A stretch of DNA of 64,000 nt from Bizionia myxarmorum (GCF_008086205.1 NZ_VSKK01000001.1:620001-684000), one strand, 5' to 3'; counted from the first letter of the stretch, positions 53,239 through 63,505 are shown. Numbers and translations: made by a program. Notes: a model not told the origin generated them from the letters alone.

Positions 53239-54978
53239 TTGGTAACTAGAAGACATCCATTATTGCTATTAGTAATAACAACTTTTATAGTTTCTATAAT
53301 ACTTGGAATTTACGTTCAAAAAAATAATTCTTTTTTAAATAGTAATATAAATTCTATCCAAATTACAATCAATAATCAGTTAGATAAAAAATTAATGCCG
53401 CTTGTATATATTACAAAAGGTAGCGACGCAAATATAGATTTTCAAAAACCATATTTATTTCATAAAAAAAAAGATTCATCGTATCAAGCGGTTTTTGACA
53501 CGTCTAATAAAGTAAGACAAATAAGACTTTACTTTAATTTTCCGGTAGAAAATCTTAATTTATATGATATTACAATAACAACAGATGATGAAATAAAAGC
53601 TGTAAATCTGCAGGACATTAATGTGCTGGGAAATTTAAGTTTTCAAAATAGAGAAAGTCAATATTCTATAAACGCAAATGGAAAACATAGTTTTCTTGAA
53701 TTACCTAAAACGTATATTTATACTTCAGATTTTGAAAGCATATACCAATTAGTACTGCCAATATTATTGCTGTTAATTTTAATTGTTTTAGTAATTAAGA
53801 GCATAAAACCAATAGATATTCAGCCTTTTTCTCTTACAAGCATAACGATATCTTTACTTATTTTAACCATGTTTTTACCAGATCCTATTTATAATGGAGC
53901 TTTAATATTAATAGCTGCATTACACATAAAAAAAATATCTTGGACAGCTATAAAAACAGAAAAAACCAATCTAATTATTTTAGGCTTTTTCAGCCTCTAT
54001 ATTTTACATAACATTTTTTCTGAAGAAGGTTTTAAAGAAATATCAACACTAGAGCGTTTTTTGCCATTCTTGGTTTTGGCCATTGTAATACCTTCAATAG
54101 CGGACAGAAAATATTTATCACTATTTCCTGTTTCGGCCTTTGTACTAGGATTTAGCTTTTTATTAACGTCGCTTTTCGATGTTTATATACATCAGAATTT
54201 CGAATTTATATCGTTTGATTATTTTTCGAAGTACTTGCATCCCGTATATTTTTCCTATCTCTTATTCTTTTCCATATGTTTTATTGATTATAATTATAAA
54301 GGTAAAAGCAAATATTTTTTAGAATTTTTATTGTTTGTCTTTCTAATTTTTAGCGGATCTAAAATGGTATTTTTATTGTCCTTAATCGTAGTGATCCTTA
54401 ATTTGATAAAGAATAAAAAAACAGTACTTTTAATTATTCCTTTAGCTCTAATTGTAGTTTTGTTTTCTCCCCTAAAAAATAGGTTTGGCGATATTCTAAA
54501 CAAAGAAGATTTCACTATTTTAAATGATAAACATATTGAGAATGCCGATGATTCAAGAATTAATGGATTAACGTTGCGTTTATTGCTATGGCAAGAAGCA
54601 TTAGCTACCATGAACGGATTTGACTATATCATAGGAAAAGGCGTTACAAAAGAAACCAACAAAACGCTAGAAAACAGATTAGTTAACTTGGGTATGTTAG
54701 GTCACAAAAACTTTAATCCACATAACCAATATGTAGATACATTTTGGCGAACGGGTGCCATAGGCTTACTATTATTAATTTTAATTCCCGTTTATAGCCT
54801 AGTTATTGGAATAAAACGAAGAGATAAATTAATAATTCAATTTTCATTATTTATGTTTGTAGTCATGTGGTCGGAATCCATTTTTGGTAGAGTAACCGGA
54901 GTCTATTTTTTTGCCACAGTTATTTTAATACTTATGAATACAAATAAAGTAAATGAAAATAGCCATATTAGGAACTAG
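53239..54978 (+). CDS. O-antigen ligase/polymerase family protein (candidate 2)
   Basis: The 579-residue protein has one N-terminal membrane segment (about 7-24). A soluble, beta-rich extracytoplasmic domain follows (about 25-170). Multiple membrane segments then include the Wzy_C/WaaL-type loop with RLLLWQEALATMNGFDYIIGKG and NFNPHNQYVDTFWRTGAIG. The HNQY...G pattern is typical of O-antigen ligases. The extra N-terminal domain is unusual. The start is TTG at 53239 and the end overlaps the next gene by 26 bp. Confidence 0.8.
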   Translation: MVTRRHPLLLLVITTFIVSIILGIYVQKNNSFLNSNINSIQITINNQLDKKLMPLVYITKGSDANIDFQKPYLFHKKKDSSYQAVFDTSNKVRQIRLYFNFPVENLNLYDITITTDDEIKAVNLQDINVLGNLSFQNRESQYSINANGKHSFLELPKTYIYTSDFESIYQLVLPILLLLILIVLVIKSIKPIDIQPFSLTSITISLLILTMFLPDPIYNGALILIAALHIKKISWTAIKTEKTNLIILGFFSLYILHNIFSEEGFKEISTLERFLPFLVLAIVIPSIADRKYLSLFPVSAFVLGFSFLLTSLFDVYIHQNFEFISFDYFSKYLHPVYFSYLLFFSICFIDYNYKGKSKYFLEFLLFVFLIFSGSKMVFLLSLIVVILNLIKNKKTVLLIIPLALIVVLFSPLKNRFGDILNKEDFTILNDKHIENADDSRINGLTLRLLLWQEALATMNGFDYIIGKGVTKETNKTLENRLVNLGMLGHKNFNPHNQYVDTFWRTGAIGLLLLILIPVYSLVIGIKRRDKLIIQFSLFMFVVMWSESIFGRVTGVYFFATVILILMNTNKVNENSHIRN

Positions 54979-56041
54979 AGGTATCCCCAATAATCATGGT
55001 GGTTTTGAGCAGTTTGCAGAATATTTTTCAGTTTATTTAGCAGAAAAAAATCACGATGTTTATGTTTATAATTCCCATGACCATCCTTTTCAAGAAAAAG
55101 ACTTTAAAGGCGTACATATAATTCATTGCCATGATCCAGAATCTAAAGTAGGGACGGCTGGACAGTTTATATATGATTTGAACTGTATTTTGGATGCACG
55201 AAAAAGAAATTTTGATGTTATTTTACAATTAGGATATACGTCTAATTCTATTTGGCATCAGTTACTTCCTAAAAAGCCCGTAATTATTACAAATATGGAT
55301 GGTATGGAATGGAAGCGTTCCAAATATTCTGCTAAAGTTCGAAAATTTTTAAAATATGCAGAAAAGCTCGCTATTAAGTCAAGCGATTTTCTGATTTCAG
55401 ACTCTATTGGGATTCAAGATTATATTTTGGAAAAGTATAATAGAACGTCAGAGTTTATTGCCTATGGTGCAACTGTTTTTACAAACCCGGACACTGAAGT
55501 TTTGTCGAAATACAATGTTGAAACAAATAAATACTGTGTAATTATAGCAAGACTAGAGCCAGAAAACAATATAGCAACCATTGTGGAAGGATATCACCAA
55601 TCTGACACATCTCATAGTTTAATTATTTTCGGCTCCTTAAATGACTTTGGAAATAAGCTTCAAAAAAAATATAGTGCTGATAAAAGAATTCAGTTTGTAG
55701 GTGCCAATTATAATCAAGAAGAACTCAATAATTTAAGGTTTTATTCTAGGTATTATTTTCATGGACATTCCGTTGGTGGTACAAATCCGTCTTTATTAGA
55801 AGCAATGGCTTCAAACACGCTTATTATAGCAAATAATAATATATTTAATAGAAGTATATTAGGAGAAAACGCCTACTATTTTGATAATTCTAATGACGTT
55901 TTGAACGTTATGAATGCAGATAGTTTGTTTGATCAAAAGGAAATTTATGCAAGTGAAAACATAAAAAAAATTGAACAACTTTACAACTGGGACATTATTA
56001 ATTCAGCCTATGAAACCTATATTTTAAAGAAACTCAAATAA
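54953..56041 (+). CDS. Glycosyltransferase with DUF1972 N-terminal domain
   Basis: The 362-residue GT-B protein has the DUF1972 start ILGTRGIPNNHGGFEQFAEY, as in rhamnosyltransferases of the WsaC/RgpA type. The C-terminal GT4-like domain has YCVIIARLEPENNIATIVEG near 197 and the GGTNPSLLEAMASN donor motif near 273. A rhamnosyl donor is suggested by the rfbBACD genes, but this is not proven. Confidence 0.85.
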   Translation: MKIAILGTRGIPNNHGGFEQFAEYFSVYLAEKNHDVYVYNSHDHPFQEKDFKGVHIIHCHDPESKVGTAGQFIYDLNCILDARKRNFDVILQLGYTSNSIWHQLLPKKPVIITNMDGMEWKRSKYSAKVRKFLKYAEKLAIKSSDFLISDSIGIQDYILEKYNRTSEFIAYGATVFTNPDTEVLSKYNVETNKYCVIIARLEPENNIATIVEGYHQSDTSHSLIIFGSLNDFGNKLQKKYSADKRIQFVGANYNQEELNNLRFYSRYYFHGHSVGGTNPSLLEAMASNTLIIANNNIFNRSILGENAYYFDNSNDVLNVMNADSLFDQKEIYASENIKKIEQLYNWDIINSAYETYILKKLK

Positions 56042-56045
56042 TTCT

Positions 56046-57200
56046 ATGTTAGAAATGCCGCGATTAAAAGCTCTTTTTACTAATTACCAAGCTATAATTT
56101 TAGGCTTTCTTTTATTTAGTCTTTGTTTTGACTTTGTAGATAAAATAGGCATGTTTTATCATATGGATTTAATAAAACTCAACAGAATTTTAAAAGCCAT
56201 ATTTCTCGGCTATTCTTTACTTTTTATATTTTCACATTTAAAATATTTGCTTTCAAATTTAAAGTTAGTACTGGGTTTTATTTTAGTGCTTTCACTAATT
56301 TTTCTTTTAAAAAATAATTTTTCTGATTTATATGTCAATGAATATGTCAGATACATCTTTCCATTATTAGTATTCCCATTAATATACTATGCCTGGTTTA
56401 ATAATGAACAGAATTTTTTAGCCATCCTTTATAAATGTTTTAAAGGCTTTATTCTTATCAATTCAGTTTTAGCTTTAATAGGTTTATTCTTTGATGTTCG
56501 CGTTTTTCAAACCTATGAATTTCAACGATTCGGCTATAATGGAATTATTTTAAGTCAAGGTTTTACACCTTATTTATACTTAAGTGCAACAACTCTATTT
56601 TGGGTTTTTAATGATAAAAAAATGATATTAGTGACACTTATAATATCTGTTTTGTCTGGAATTAAAGGTGTGTTTTTTGCTGAATTTTTACTTTTAAGTC
56701 TTTTAACATTATTTGATTCTCATTTTAATAAAGCTTTTAAAATTAAATCACTTATCATAGCATCTATCATTTTTATTGGTGTACTGATAGGGATATTTAT
56801 GATGCCTTTATTTAGAGAAGTCATTGAATCTGATGGTTTAATCGCAGCTATTTTTTCTTATAGAACGGATAATACTATGGAGCTTTACAATCAAATAACA
56901 CCAAGTAATTACAACTATCTAATTGGTGCCATAGAATTGGAAAAAGTCAGATTGGAATTGCAAATTTTCGATATTATATTATTTTTTGGAATCATAGGTT
57001 TTATAGCATTTTCCGTATTTCTGTATTGGTTATACACGCATTTGGTTAATAACGCTATTTCAAAAGCATTTTTTATAACCACGCTGGTTCTTTCTGTATT
57101 AAGTGGTAATCTTTTCTACATTCCGTTGTCTGCAATTCTATTGTTTTTAATACTATTGGCACTTCATAAGAGCAAAGACAGCAAACATCCTGCATTTTAG
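56046..57200 (+). CDS. Polymerase-like membrane protein (candidate 3)
   Basis: The 384-residue protein has about 10 to 11 hydrophobic segments and one long loop (about 265-300, with FSYRTDNTMELYNQI). The overall shape is that of small Wzy/EpsG-type polymerases. No fixed family was recognised. It follows the DUF1972 glycosyltransferase after 4 bp and precedes ugd, closing the assembly block. Confidence 0.6.
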   Translation: MLEMPRLKALFTNYQAIILGFLLFSLCFDFVDKIGMFYHMDLIKLNRILKAIFLGYSLLFIFSHLKYLLSNLKLVLGFILVLSLIFLLKNNFSDLYVNEYVRYIFPLLVFPLIYYAWFNNEQNFLAILYKCFKGFILINSVLALIGLFFDVRVFQTYEFQRFGYNGIILSQGFTPYLYLSATTLFWVFNDKKMILVTLIISVLSGIKGVFFAEFLLLSLLTLFDSHFNKAFKIKSLIIASIIFIGVLIGIFMMPLFREVIESDGLIAAIFSYRTDNTMELYNQITPSNYNYLIGAIELEKVRLELQIFDIILFFGIIGFIAFSVFLYWLYTHLVNNAISKAFFITTLVLSVLSGNLFYIPLSAILLFLILLALHKSKDSKHPAF

Positions 57201-57234
57201 TTTATTAAACGCGTTTTTTTTCATCCTACTTCCC

Positions 57235-57242
57235 TATTTTTG
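57235..57242 (+). promoter_or_regulatory. Possible -7 box for ugd
   Basis: TATTTTTG matches TAnnTTTG, 20 bp before the ugd ATG at 57263. No TTG is seen at the expected distance upstream. It could start a separate transcript for the ugd-uxs-priming block. Confidence 0.4.
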
Positions 57243-57262
57243 TCACTATTAAATAATAAAAC

Positions 57263-58576
57263 ATGAACATATCAGTAATAGGAACAGGCTACGTAGGTTT
57301 AGTAACTGGCACATGCTTAGCGGAAACGGGTAACAATGTTTTATGCATAGACATTGATGAAGATAAAGTTAAAAAAATGCAGGATGGTATTGTTCCCATT
57401 TATGAGCCGCTACTGGACACACTGTTTGAAAGAAATATAAAAGCTGATCGTTTAAAATTTTCAACCTCTTTAGAAGAAGGCTTAGAGCATGGCGAAATTA
57501 TTTTCCTTGCTCTACCAACACCAGAGGATGAAGATGGTTCTGCCGATTTATCGTATGTTCTTGGAGCCGCCAAAAATATTGGAAAACTCTTAAAAAGTTA
57601 TAAAGTAATAGTTGATAAAAGTACCGTTCCAGTAGGAACAGCTGATCGCGTTGCTCAAACCATTGCCAAAGAAACAACAGTAGAATTTGATGTGGTTTCT
57701 AATCCAGAATTTTTACGAGAAGGTTTCGCTGTAGAAGATTTCCTAAAACCAGAACGCATTGTCATTGGTTCTAGTTCCGATAAAGCTACCCATTTGATGC
57801 AGAAGCTTTATAAACCCTTTGTACGTTCAGGAAATCCAATAATCATTATGGATGAGAAATCTGCAGAACTTACCAAATACGCGGCCAATGCTTTTTTGGC
57901 TACGAAAATTACTTTCATGAATGAAATTGCTAACTTTTGTGAAAAAGTAGGCGCAGATGTTGATAAAGTGCGTATTGGTATGGGAACAGACTCCCGTATT
58001 GGAAAGCGCTTTTTATTTCCAGGTATCGGTTATGGTGGTTCTTGTTTTCCTAAAGATGTGAAAGCTTTGCATAAATCAGGAAAAGATAATAATTATGATT
58101 TTGATATTTTAAACGCCGTTATAAAAGTTAACGACCGTCAAAAACGCGTTCTTTTACCGCGTATTGATGCATTCTTCAAAGGTGATTTAAAAGATAAAAA
58201 AATAGCAATTTGGGGTTTAGCTTTTAAACCTGAAACTGATGACATTCGTGAGGCACCTGCGTTATATATTATTGAAGACCTTCTAAAACAAGGCGTTTCC
58301 ATTACCGCTTTTGATCCAGAAGCTATGGAAAATGTAAAACGGAAATTTGGTGAGCAAATTAATTTTGCAAATGATATGTATGAGGCCATAGAAAACGCCG
58401 ATGCTTTGATAATTTGTACAGAATGGAGTATCTTTAGGACACCAGATTTTAATAAATTGAAAGCACAGATGAATGCGCCGGTTATTTTTGACGGTAGAAA
58501 TTTATATGATGTTCAAGACATAAAAAGCGAAGGTTTTTATTACAGCTCAATAGGAAGAAAGACATTAGGAGAATGA
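57263..58576 (+). CDS. ugd: UDP-glucose 6-dehydrogenase
   Basis: Ugd oxidises UDP-glucose to UDP-glucuronate with NAD+. The 437-residue protein has the NAD site GTGYVG (7-12). The active Cys261 is in GGSCFPKD. The family pattern [15 protein letters not shown] near residue 86 is also present. Its end overlaps the next gene by 4 bp (ATGA), forming a unit that makes UDP-GlcA and then UDP-Xyl. Confidence 0.95.
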   Translation: MNISVIGTGYVGLVTGTCLAETGNNVLCIDIDEDKVKKMQDGIVPIYEPLLDTLFERNIKADRLKFSTSLEEGLEHGEIIFLALPTPEDEDGSADLSYVLGAAKNIGKLLKSYKVIVDKSTVPVGTADRVAQTIAKETTVEFDVVSNPEFLREGFAVEDFLKPERIVIGSSSDKATHLMQKLYKPFVRSGNPIIIMDEKSAELTKYAANAFLATKITFMNEIANFCEKVGADVDKVRIGMGTDSRIGKRFLFPGIGYGGSCFPKDVKALHKSGKDNNYDFDILNAVIKVNDRQKRVLLPRIDAFFKGDLKDKKIAIWGLAFKPETDDIREAPALYIIEDLLKQGVSITAFDPEAMENVKRKFGEQINFANDMYEAIENADALIICTEWSIFRTPDFNKLKAQMNAPVIFDGRNLYDVQDIKSEGFYYSSIGRKTLGE

Positions 58577-59559
58577 AAAAAGTATTAATAACAGGAGCTG
58601 CAGGCTTTTTAGGATCGCATTTAAGTGATCGTTTTATAAAAGAAGGCTTTTTTGTAATTGGCATGGACAACTACATTACTGGCGATTCAAAAAATATCAA
58701 ACATTTATTAAATCACCCTAATTTCATGTTTATAGAACATGATGTTACCGAGTTTATCAAAATTGAAGGTGAATTGGATTATATCCTTCATTTCGCATCA
58801 CCAGCAAGCCCAATAGATTATTTAAAAATACCGATTCAAACCTTAAAAGTAGGTTCTTTAGGAACTCATAATTTATTAGGTTTAGCAAAAGCTAAAAACG
58901 CTAGAATACTTATTGCCTCCACTTCAGAAGTTTATGGTGATCCGCTAGTACACCCACAAACTGAAGATTATTATGGAAATGTAAATACCATTGGACCACG
59001 CGGCGTTTATGATGAAGCCAAGCGCTTTCAAGAATCAATAACTATGGCTTATCACAGATTTCATGGTTTAGAAACTAGAATCGTGCGTATATTTAATACC
59101 TACGGACCACGAATGCGACTAAATGACGGTCGTGTTATTCCAGCTTTTATGGGTCAAGCTTTACGCGGTGAAGATTTGACTGTTTTTGGAAATGGAGCGC
59201 AAACACGCTCTTTTTGTTACGTAGATGATCAAGTAGAAGGTATTTATAATTTGCTTTTCAGTGATTATTCCTACCCGGTAAATATTGGAAATCCTCACGA
59301 AATCACGATCAAGGATTTTGCTGAAGAAATAATAAAACTAACAGGAACCAATCAGAAAATAATATATAAAGAACTTCCAACTGATGATCCGTTGCAAAGA
59401 CAACCGGATATTACTTTAGCTAAAAAGTTATTAAACTGGACACCAAAAGTAGATCGGGCTGAAGGCATGGAAAAAACCTTTAGTTATTTTAAACAATTGT
59501 CTGCAGAGGAATTAACCAAAAGCGAGCATAAAGATTTTTCAAAGCATATTAAAAATTAA
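58573..59559 (+). CDS. UDP-glucuronate decarboxylase (UDP-xylose synthase)
   Basis: The 328-residue SDR has [10 protein letters not shown] (7-16), [12 protein letters not shown] near residue 73, a family-typical [18 protein letters not shown] near 117 and the YDEAKRFQE catalytic YxxxK near 146. It has the UXS pattern and directly follows ugd, so it should convert UDP-glucuronate to UDP-xylose. The next gene overlaps it by one base (TAATG). Confidence 0.9.
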   Translation: MKKVLITGAAGFLGSHLSDRFIKEGFFVIGMDNYITGDSKNIKHLLNHPNFMFIEHDVTEFIKIEGELDYILHFASPASPIDYLKIPIQTLKVGSLGTHNLLGLAKAKNARILIASTSEVYGDPLVHPQTEDYYGNVNTIGPRGVYDEAKRFQESITMAYHRFHGLETRIVRIFNTYGPRMRLNDGRVIPAFMGQALRGEDLTVFGNGAQTRSFCYVDDQVEGIYNLLFSDYSYPVNIGNPHEITIKDFAEEIIKLTGTNQKIIYKELPTDDPLQRQPDITLAKKLLNWTPKVDRAEGMEKTFSYFKQLSAEELTKSEHKDFSKHIKN

Positions 59560-60917
59560 TGAGCCAAATAAAACACGGTAGATACTCTATTTATATTAGG
59601 CCTATTTCTTATTTAGTTGATTTAGGCATCATAAATGGGTTGGCAGTTTTTTACTTTTTTACGTTTGTAGATCCCGTGGTGTTTTCATTTATAATCACCT
59701 TAGGATGGGTTTTTATATCCGTAAATTCTAAATTTTATGAGGTTTATCGCTATACGCGTGAAATAACTATTCTCACATTAATTTTCAGACAGATGGTGTT
59801 TTTTGCGCTGTTTGTTTTAGCATTTTCAGGCTTTTATCATGAGCTTAATATGAAGCCTAGCAATATACTTAAGTATGTTGCCTATTCATTTTTGCTTATA
59901 GCTGTTTTTAAATTCGCCTTTTATTATTTACTTCAAAAATACCGATCATCTTTTGGTGGAAACTATAGAACTACAGCCATTATAGGTCGAAATAAGCAAA
60001 CAATAGCGTTAGAGAAATTCTTTAATTCCAATCCAGAATATGGGTATAAGCATCAAAAAACGTTTAGCTTAAAAAACACGGAAGCTTTTGATTTGGAATC
60101 TTGTTTTCACTTTTTAAAAAGTGAAGCGATTGATGAAGTTTATTGTTCTATATCCGAACTTTCGAATGCACAAATGAATAGAGTTATTGATTTTGCTGAT
60201 AATAATTTAATCATTCTTAAATTTTTACCAGATAATAAAGACATCTATTCCAAGAAATTGAAGTATGAGTATTATGACTATATTCCTATTTTATCCTTAA
60301 GAAATATTCCACTCGAAGATTCTGCAAATCAATTTATAAAACGACTTTTTGATATTATATTCTCATCTTTCGTTATCATTTTCGTTTTATCATGGTTAAC
60401 ACCAATTATTGCTATTTTGATTAAAATGGAATCGAAAGGACCTGTTTTCTTTAAACAATCTAGAAATGGTTTTAACTATAAAGAGTTTGATTGCTATAAA
60501 TTCCGATCCATGATGCCTAATAAAGATGCGCATTTGTATCAAGTAACTCGTGGCGACCAACGAATTACTAGAACTGGCCGATTTATTCGTAAAACGAGTA
60601 TTGATGAATTACCGCAGTTTTTTAATGTGCTTTTCGGTGACATGTCTGTTGTAGGGCCAAGACCGCATATGGTAAGTCACACCAACATGTACGCTAAACG
60701 TATTGATAAATTTATGGTACGTCATTTTGTAAAGCCAGGAATCACAGGTTTAGCACAGATTAGTGGTTTTCGTGGTGAGGTAGAATCAGATAAAGATATT
60801 ATTGGTCGTGTGAAATTTGATATTTTCTATATTGAAAACTGGTCCCTACTTCTGGACATGAAGGTTGTTATCAAAACATTCATAAATGCCGTTAAAGGCG
60901 AAGACAAAGCCTATTAA
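59559..60917 (+). CDS. Undecaprenyl-phosphate glycosyl-1-phosphate transferase (priming enzyme)
   Basis: The 452-residue protein has four N-terminal membrane segments (about 14-125). A Rossmann-like middle domain follows with TTAIIGRNKQ. After another membrane segment (about 268-288) comes the catalytic Bac_transf domain: FFKQSRNGFNYKEFDCYKFR near 301, TRTGRFIRKTSIDELPQ near 336 and VVGPRPHM near 362. This WcaJ-type enzyme places the first sugar phosphate on undecaprenyl phosphate. It ends by overlapping the leftward GT4 stop by 4 bp. Confidence 0.93.
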   Translation: MSQIKHGRYSIYIRPISYLVDLGIINGLAVFYFFTFVDPVVFSFIITLGWVFISVNSKFYEVYRYTREITILTLIFRQMVFFALFVLAFSGFYHELNMKPSNILKYVAYSFLLIAVFKFAFYYLLQKYRSSFGGNYRTTAIIGRNKQTIALEKFFNSNPEYGYKHQKTFSLKNTEAFDLESCFHFLKSEAIDEVYCSISELSNAQMNRVIDFADNNLIILKFLPDNKDIYSKKLKYEYYDYIPILSLRNIPLEDSANQFIKRLFDIIFSSFVIIFVLSWLTPIIAILIKMESKGPVFFKQSRNGFNYKEFDCYKFRSMMPNKDAHLYQVTRGDQRITRTGRFIRKTSIDELPQFFNVLFGDMSVVGPRPHMVSHTNMYAKRIDKFMVRHFVKPGITGLAQISGFRGEVESDKDIIGRVKFDIFYIENWSLLLDMKVVIKTFINAVKGEDKAY

Positions 60918-62077
60918 AGTTTTTCTTTTAGAGCTAATAGTTGTGTGTTAAAATCGAAATGCGCTTTTGCAATCTGTTGAATTTCTGCACGTTTCTCTAA
61001 ACCTAGCTCCTGTTTATCAATAGATTGTAGCACACTATTTAAATGTTTATAATTGCCAGCATCTGCCAACCAACCCAAATGGTGTTTTTCTATTAAAGTT
61101 TCACCTTCACCACCACCGAAATAAAGCACTGGAAGCCCTAATTTAGCGTATTCAAATATTTTTGAAGGCACAGAGCCATAAATCCTGTTTAAGAGCGGGA
61201 TAATGGTTAAATCGTAGTTAATTAGAGCTAGATGCAATTCTTCTCGAGATACTTCGCCATGGTAGGTTATAGGTAACAACGGATTTTCAGAAATAAAATC
61301 TATTATATTTTGTTGTTCCGCACCAGCCCCATAAATATGAAAATCTATTTTAGCGTAATCCAAAGATTTGCACAGTTTGAAAATCCCCTGCGCCATGCCT
61401 AGTAATCCCGCATAAACAACTGTTATCTTTTTAGAGTTCAATGATTTTGTTGTGATTTCTGGCTTCTCGAAATCTGGGTAGTTTCTATATAGAAATAAAT
61501 CTTTTTCAGGAAATAATGTTTTAATATGGGTTAATATTTCGTTACTCTGACCCAAAATTAAATCTGCTTTTTTATAATTGAAATATTCTATTTTTTCTAG
61601 AAGTTTATAAGTGAAATTCATTTTAAATGCTCCCAATTCCAATCCGGCAATAGGCCATAAATCACTAACATTTAAAATCAACTTCCTCGTTTTACGTTTT
61701 AAAAATAACATGCAAGTAAAAGCTACCAATAAGGGTGGTGATTGTACAATAACAGTATTCGGAATTTTATGCCACATAAAAAACCAAATCAGACTCAAAC
61801 TATAAGAAATCATAGCGATTAATCGTAGAACTTTGTTTTTAGAATTACTCGCAAATAGCCATAAACGATGAATAGTTATAGTGTTTTCTGTTGTTGTTTG
61901 TTTGAATTTCCCACGATAGGCCTTAAAAATTTCACCTTTAGGGTAATTAGGTAAAGGTGTAATTACAGAAACCTTAAAATGCTGTTTTTCTAAACCTGTA
62001 GCCAAATGAAAAATCCGATTGGAAGCGGCGCCAGTTTCAGGTGGGAAATAACTTGTTATAATGAGAATTTCTTTCAA
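60914..62077 (-). CDS. Glycosyltransferase family 4 (WbuB-like)
   Basis: The 387-residue GT-B enzyme begins MKEILIITSYFPPETGAASN, the start of WbuB-type transferases. It has VITPLPNYPKGEIF near residue 38 and the C-terminal VVYAGLLGMAQGI and VPSKIFEYAKLGLPVLYFG donor-binding motifs. It is read leftward, opposite to the rest of the locus, from a TTG start. It shares the 4-bp stop overlap with the priming transferase. Confidence 0.88.
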   Translation of the reverse strand: MKEILIITSYFPPETGAASNRIFHLATGLEKQHFKVSVITPLPNYPKGEIFKAYRGKFKQTTTENTITIHRLWLFASNSKNKVLRLIAMISYSLSLIWFFMWHKIPNTVIVQSPPLLVAFTCMLFLKRKTRKLILNVSDLWPIAGLELGAFKMNFTYKLLEKIEYFNYKKADLILGQSNEILTHIKTLFPEKDLFLYRNYPDFEKPEITTKSLNSKKITVVYAGLLGMAQGIFKLCKSLDYAKIDFHIYGAGAEQQNIIDFISENPLLPITYHGEVSREELHLALINYDLTIIPLLNRIYGSVPSKIFEYAKLGLPVLYFGGGEGETLIEKHHLGWLADAGNYKHLNSVLQSIDKQELGLEKRAEIQQIAKAHFDFNTQLLALKEKL

Positions 62078-62120
62078 GATAAACAGCTGTTGTTTTGCAC
62101 TATGCGGTATTTTTCTAAAA

Positions 62121-63440
62121 TCATTGATTAGGTTTTATATATGAAGAAAATTGCTTCAATTTACCACTTTTTGAACGTGTTAAAACATCTTGTCGCTCAA
62201 ATACTATGGTTAAATTAGGTTCTAAATAGCGCGTCATGGCTTGAGTTACTTCTTCTGTTTTCGCTTTGGATAAGAGTTCAGAACTAGCATAAATAACTTT
62301 AAAAGTATCCGGTTTTAGTTGTTCAATTATAAACTCTTTAACCAAACTCGTGTCTTCAATAATACTTTTTGTAATGTAATAAAACGTTAATCCAGCTGCT
62401 TTTTTTCCGCTAGGTAAAATAGCTATATCATTAGTTCTACCAATTAATTTTTTTAAAATGGGTTTTTTAAGCGTGCTACTTTCTGAAATTATACCAATAT
62501 CACCAATATCATAACGAATAAAGGGATGCGCTTTGTTAAAAAGTGACGTGATTACTATGCGACCTTCTTCTCCAAAAGGTAATACGCGATTTTCAGCATC
62601 TAAAATTTCAACATATAATGTTTCGCTATTAATTTGCCATTCATTTTCAGGATTCTGAAAAGCTATTAAATCGAGTTCAGAAGCCCCATATTCATTAATA
62701 ACAGGAATACTAAATTGCGCTTCCATAAGTATTTTATCATCCTCAAAAAGCATTTCTGACGTCACCACGCAGGCTTTTAAACTGGGACAAATCTGCTTCA
62801 AGACAAGACCTTGGCTTTTCAAAAACTTCGCTAATTGCACCAAAGAACTGGTGTAACCATTTAAATAGTCAAATTTGGTGGTTTCGAATTTTTTAATCGC
62901 GCTTTTAAAAGCATTATCACTTAAATCAAAAACAGAAAACCGATACCTACTACTTAAAAAATCTTTAAAGCGCTCTTTATAATAACCCTTTTTATCCAAA
63001 GGAATGCCATAAAATCGGGCTTGTTTGGAACTATTAAAATCCAAGCCATACCAACCAAATCGATTTTTAATTACAGCCCAAGTTAATGCGTGACAGTCGT
63101 AATCTTTTGCAAACGTAAATGGATGTCCAGAGGAACCAGATGTTTTATTTATATAAACATTTTTAAGACTAAAACCATCAGAAAGTCGCTCTTCCAAAGG
63201 CTTTTGTAAATCATATTTAGTCATAACTGGAATTGAATTCCAATCCGTTATGTCTGCATTTTTTACAAAATCTTTATAAAACGGGTTGTTTTTAAAATGA
63301 TAGGCTACAATGTCTTTTTTTTTCTGATGAATAAAATTATCAAATTCAATTTCAGACAATTCGTGAATACCTTTTAAAACCTGTTCGGCTTTTTTTATCG
63401 GGAACCCATTAAATTGTAGTGAAAGATCAAATAAATTCAA
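62121..63440 (-). CDS. PaaK/CapK-like adenylate-forming enzyme
   Basis: The 439-residue protein has TSGSSG at residues 100-105, the phosphate loop of phenylacetate-CoA ligase-type enzymes. INEYGASELDLIAFQ near 236 and FIRYDIGDIGII near 301 follow. CapK-like members often sit in capsule loci and activate small acids or transfer acyl groups. The true substrate is unknown. The start is TTG at 63440, divergent to purD, 44 bp upstream of the GT4 gene on the same strand. Confidence 0.8.
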   Translation of the reverse strand: MNLFDLSLQFNGFPIKKAEQVLKGIHELSEIEFDNFIHQKKKDIVAYHFKNNPFYKDFVKNADITDWNSIPVMTKYDLQKPLEERLSDGFSLKNVYINKTSGSSGHPFTFAKDYDCHALTWAVIKNRFGWYGLDFNSSKQARFYGIPLDKKGYYKERFKDFLSSRYRFSVFDLSDNAFKSAIKKFETTKFDYLNGYTSSLVQLAKFLKSQGLVLKQICPSLKACVVTSEMLFEDDKILMEAQFSIPVINEYGASELDLIAFQNPENEWQINSETLYVEILDAENRVLPFGEEGRIVITSLFNKAHPFIRYDIGDIGIISESSTLKKPILKKLIGRTNDIAILPSGKKAAGLTFYYITKSIIEDTSLVKEFIIEQLKPDTFKVIYASSELLSKAKTEEVTQAMTRYLEPNLTIVFERQDVLTRSKSGKLKQFSSYIKPNQ

Positions 63441-63473
63441 AAGAAGTTGGCTTTAGATGTTTTTGTAAAATAA

Positions 63474-63505
63474 TTGTTTTTTAAGCTTAAAAGCAATTAT
63501 TTTTG
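63474..63505 (+). promoter_or_regulatory. Promoter of purD
   Basis: TTG (63474-63476), a 21-bp spacer and TATTTTTG (63498-63505) fit the Bacteroidota promoter. The box is 17 bp before the purD ATG. It lies in the 82-bp divergent spacer to the PaaK-like gene. Confidence 0.6.

Noticed and set aside
54294-54611. 105-codon minus-strand frame
   Set aside because: It is antisense to the ligase-like gene and is Lys/Ile/Asn-rich noise typical of AT-rich DNA.
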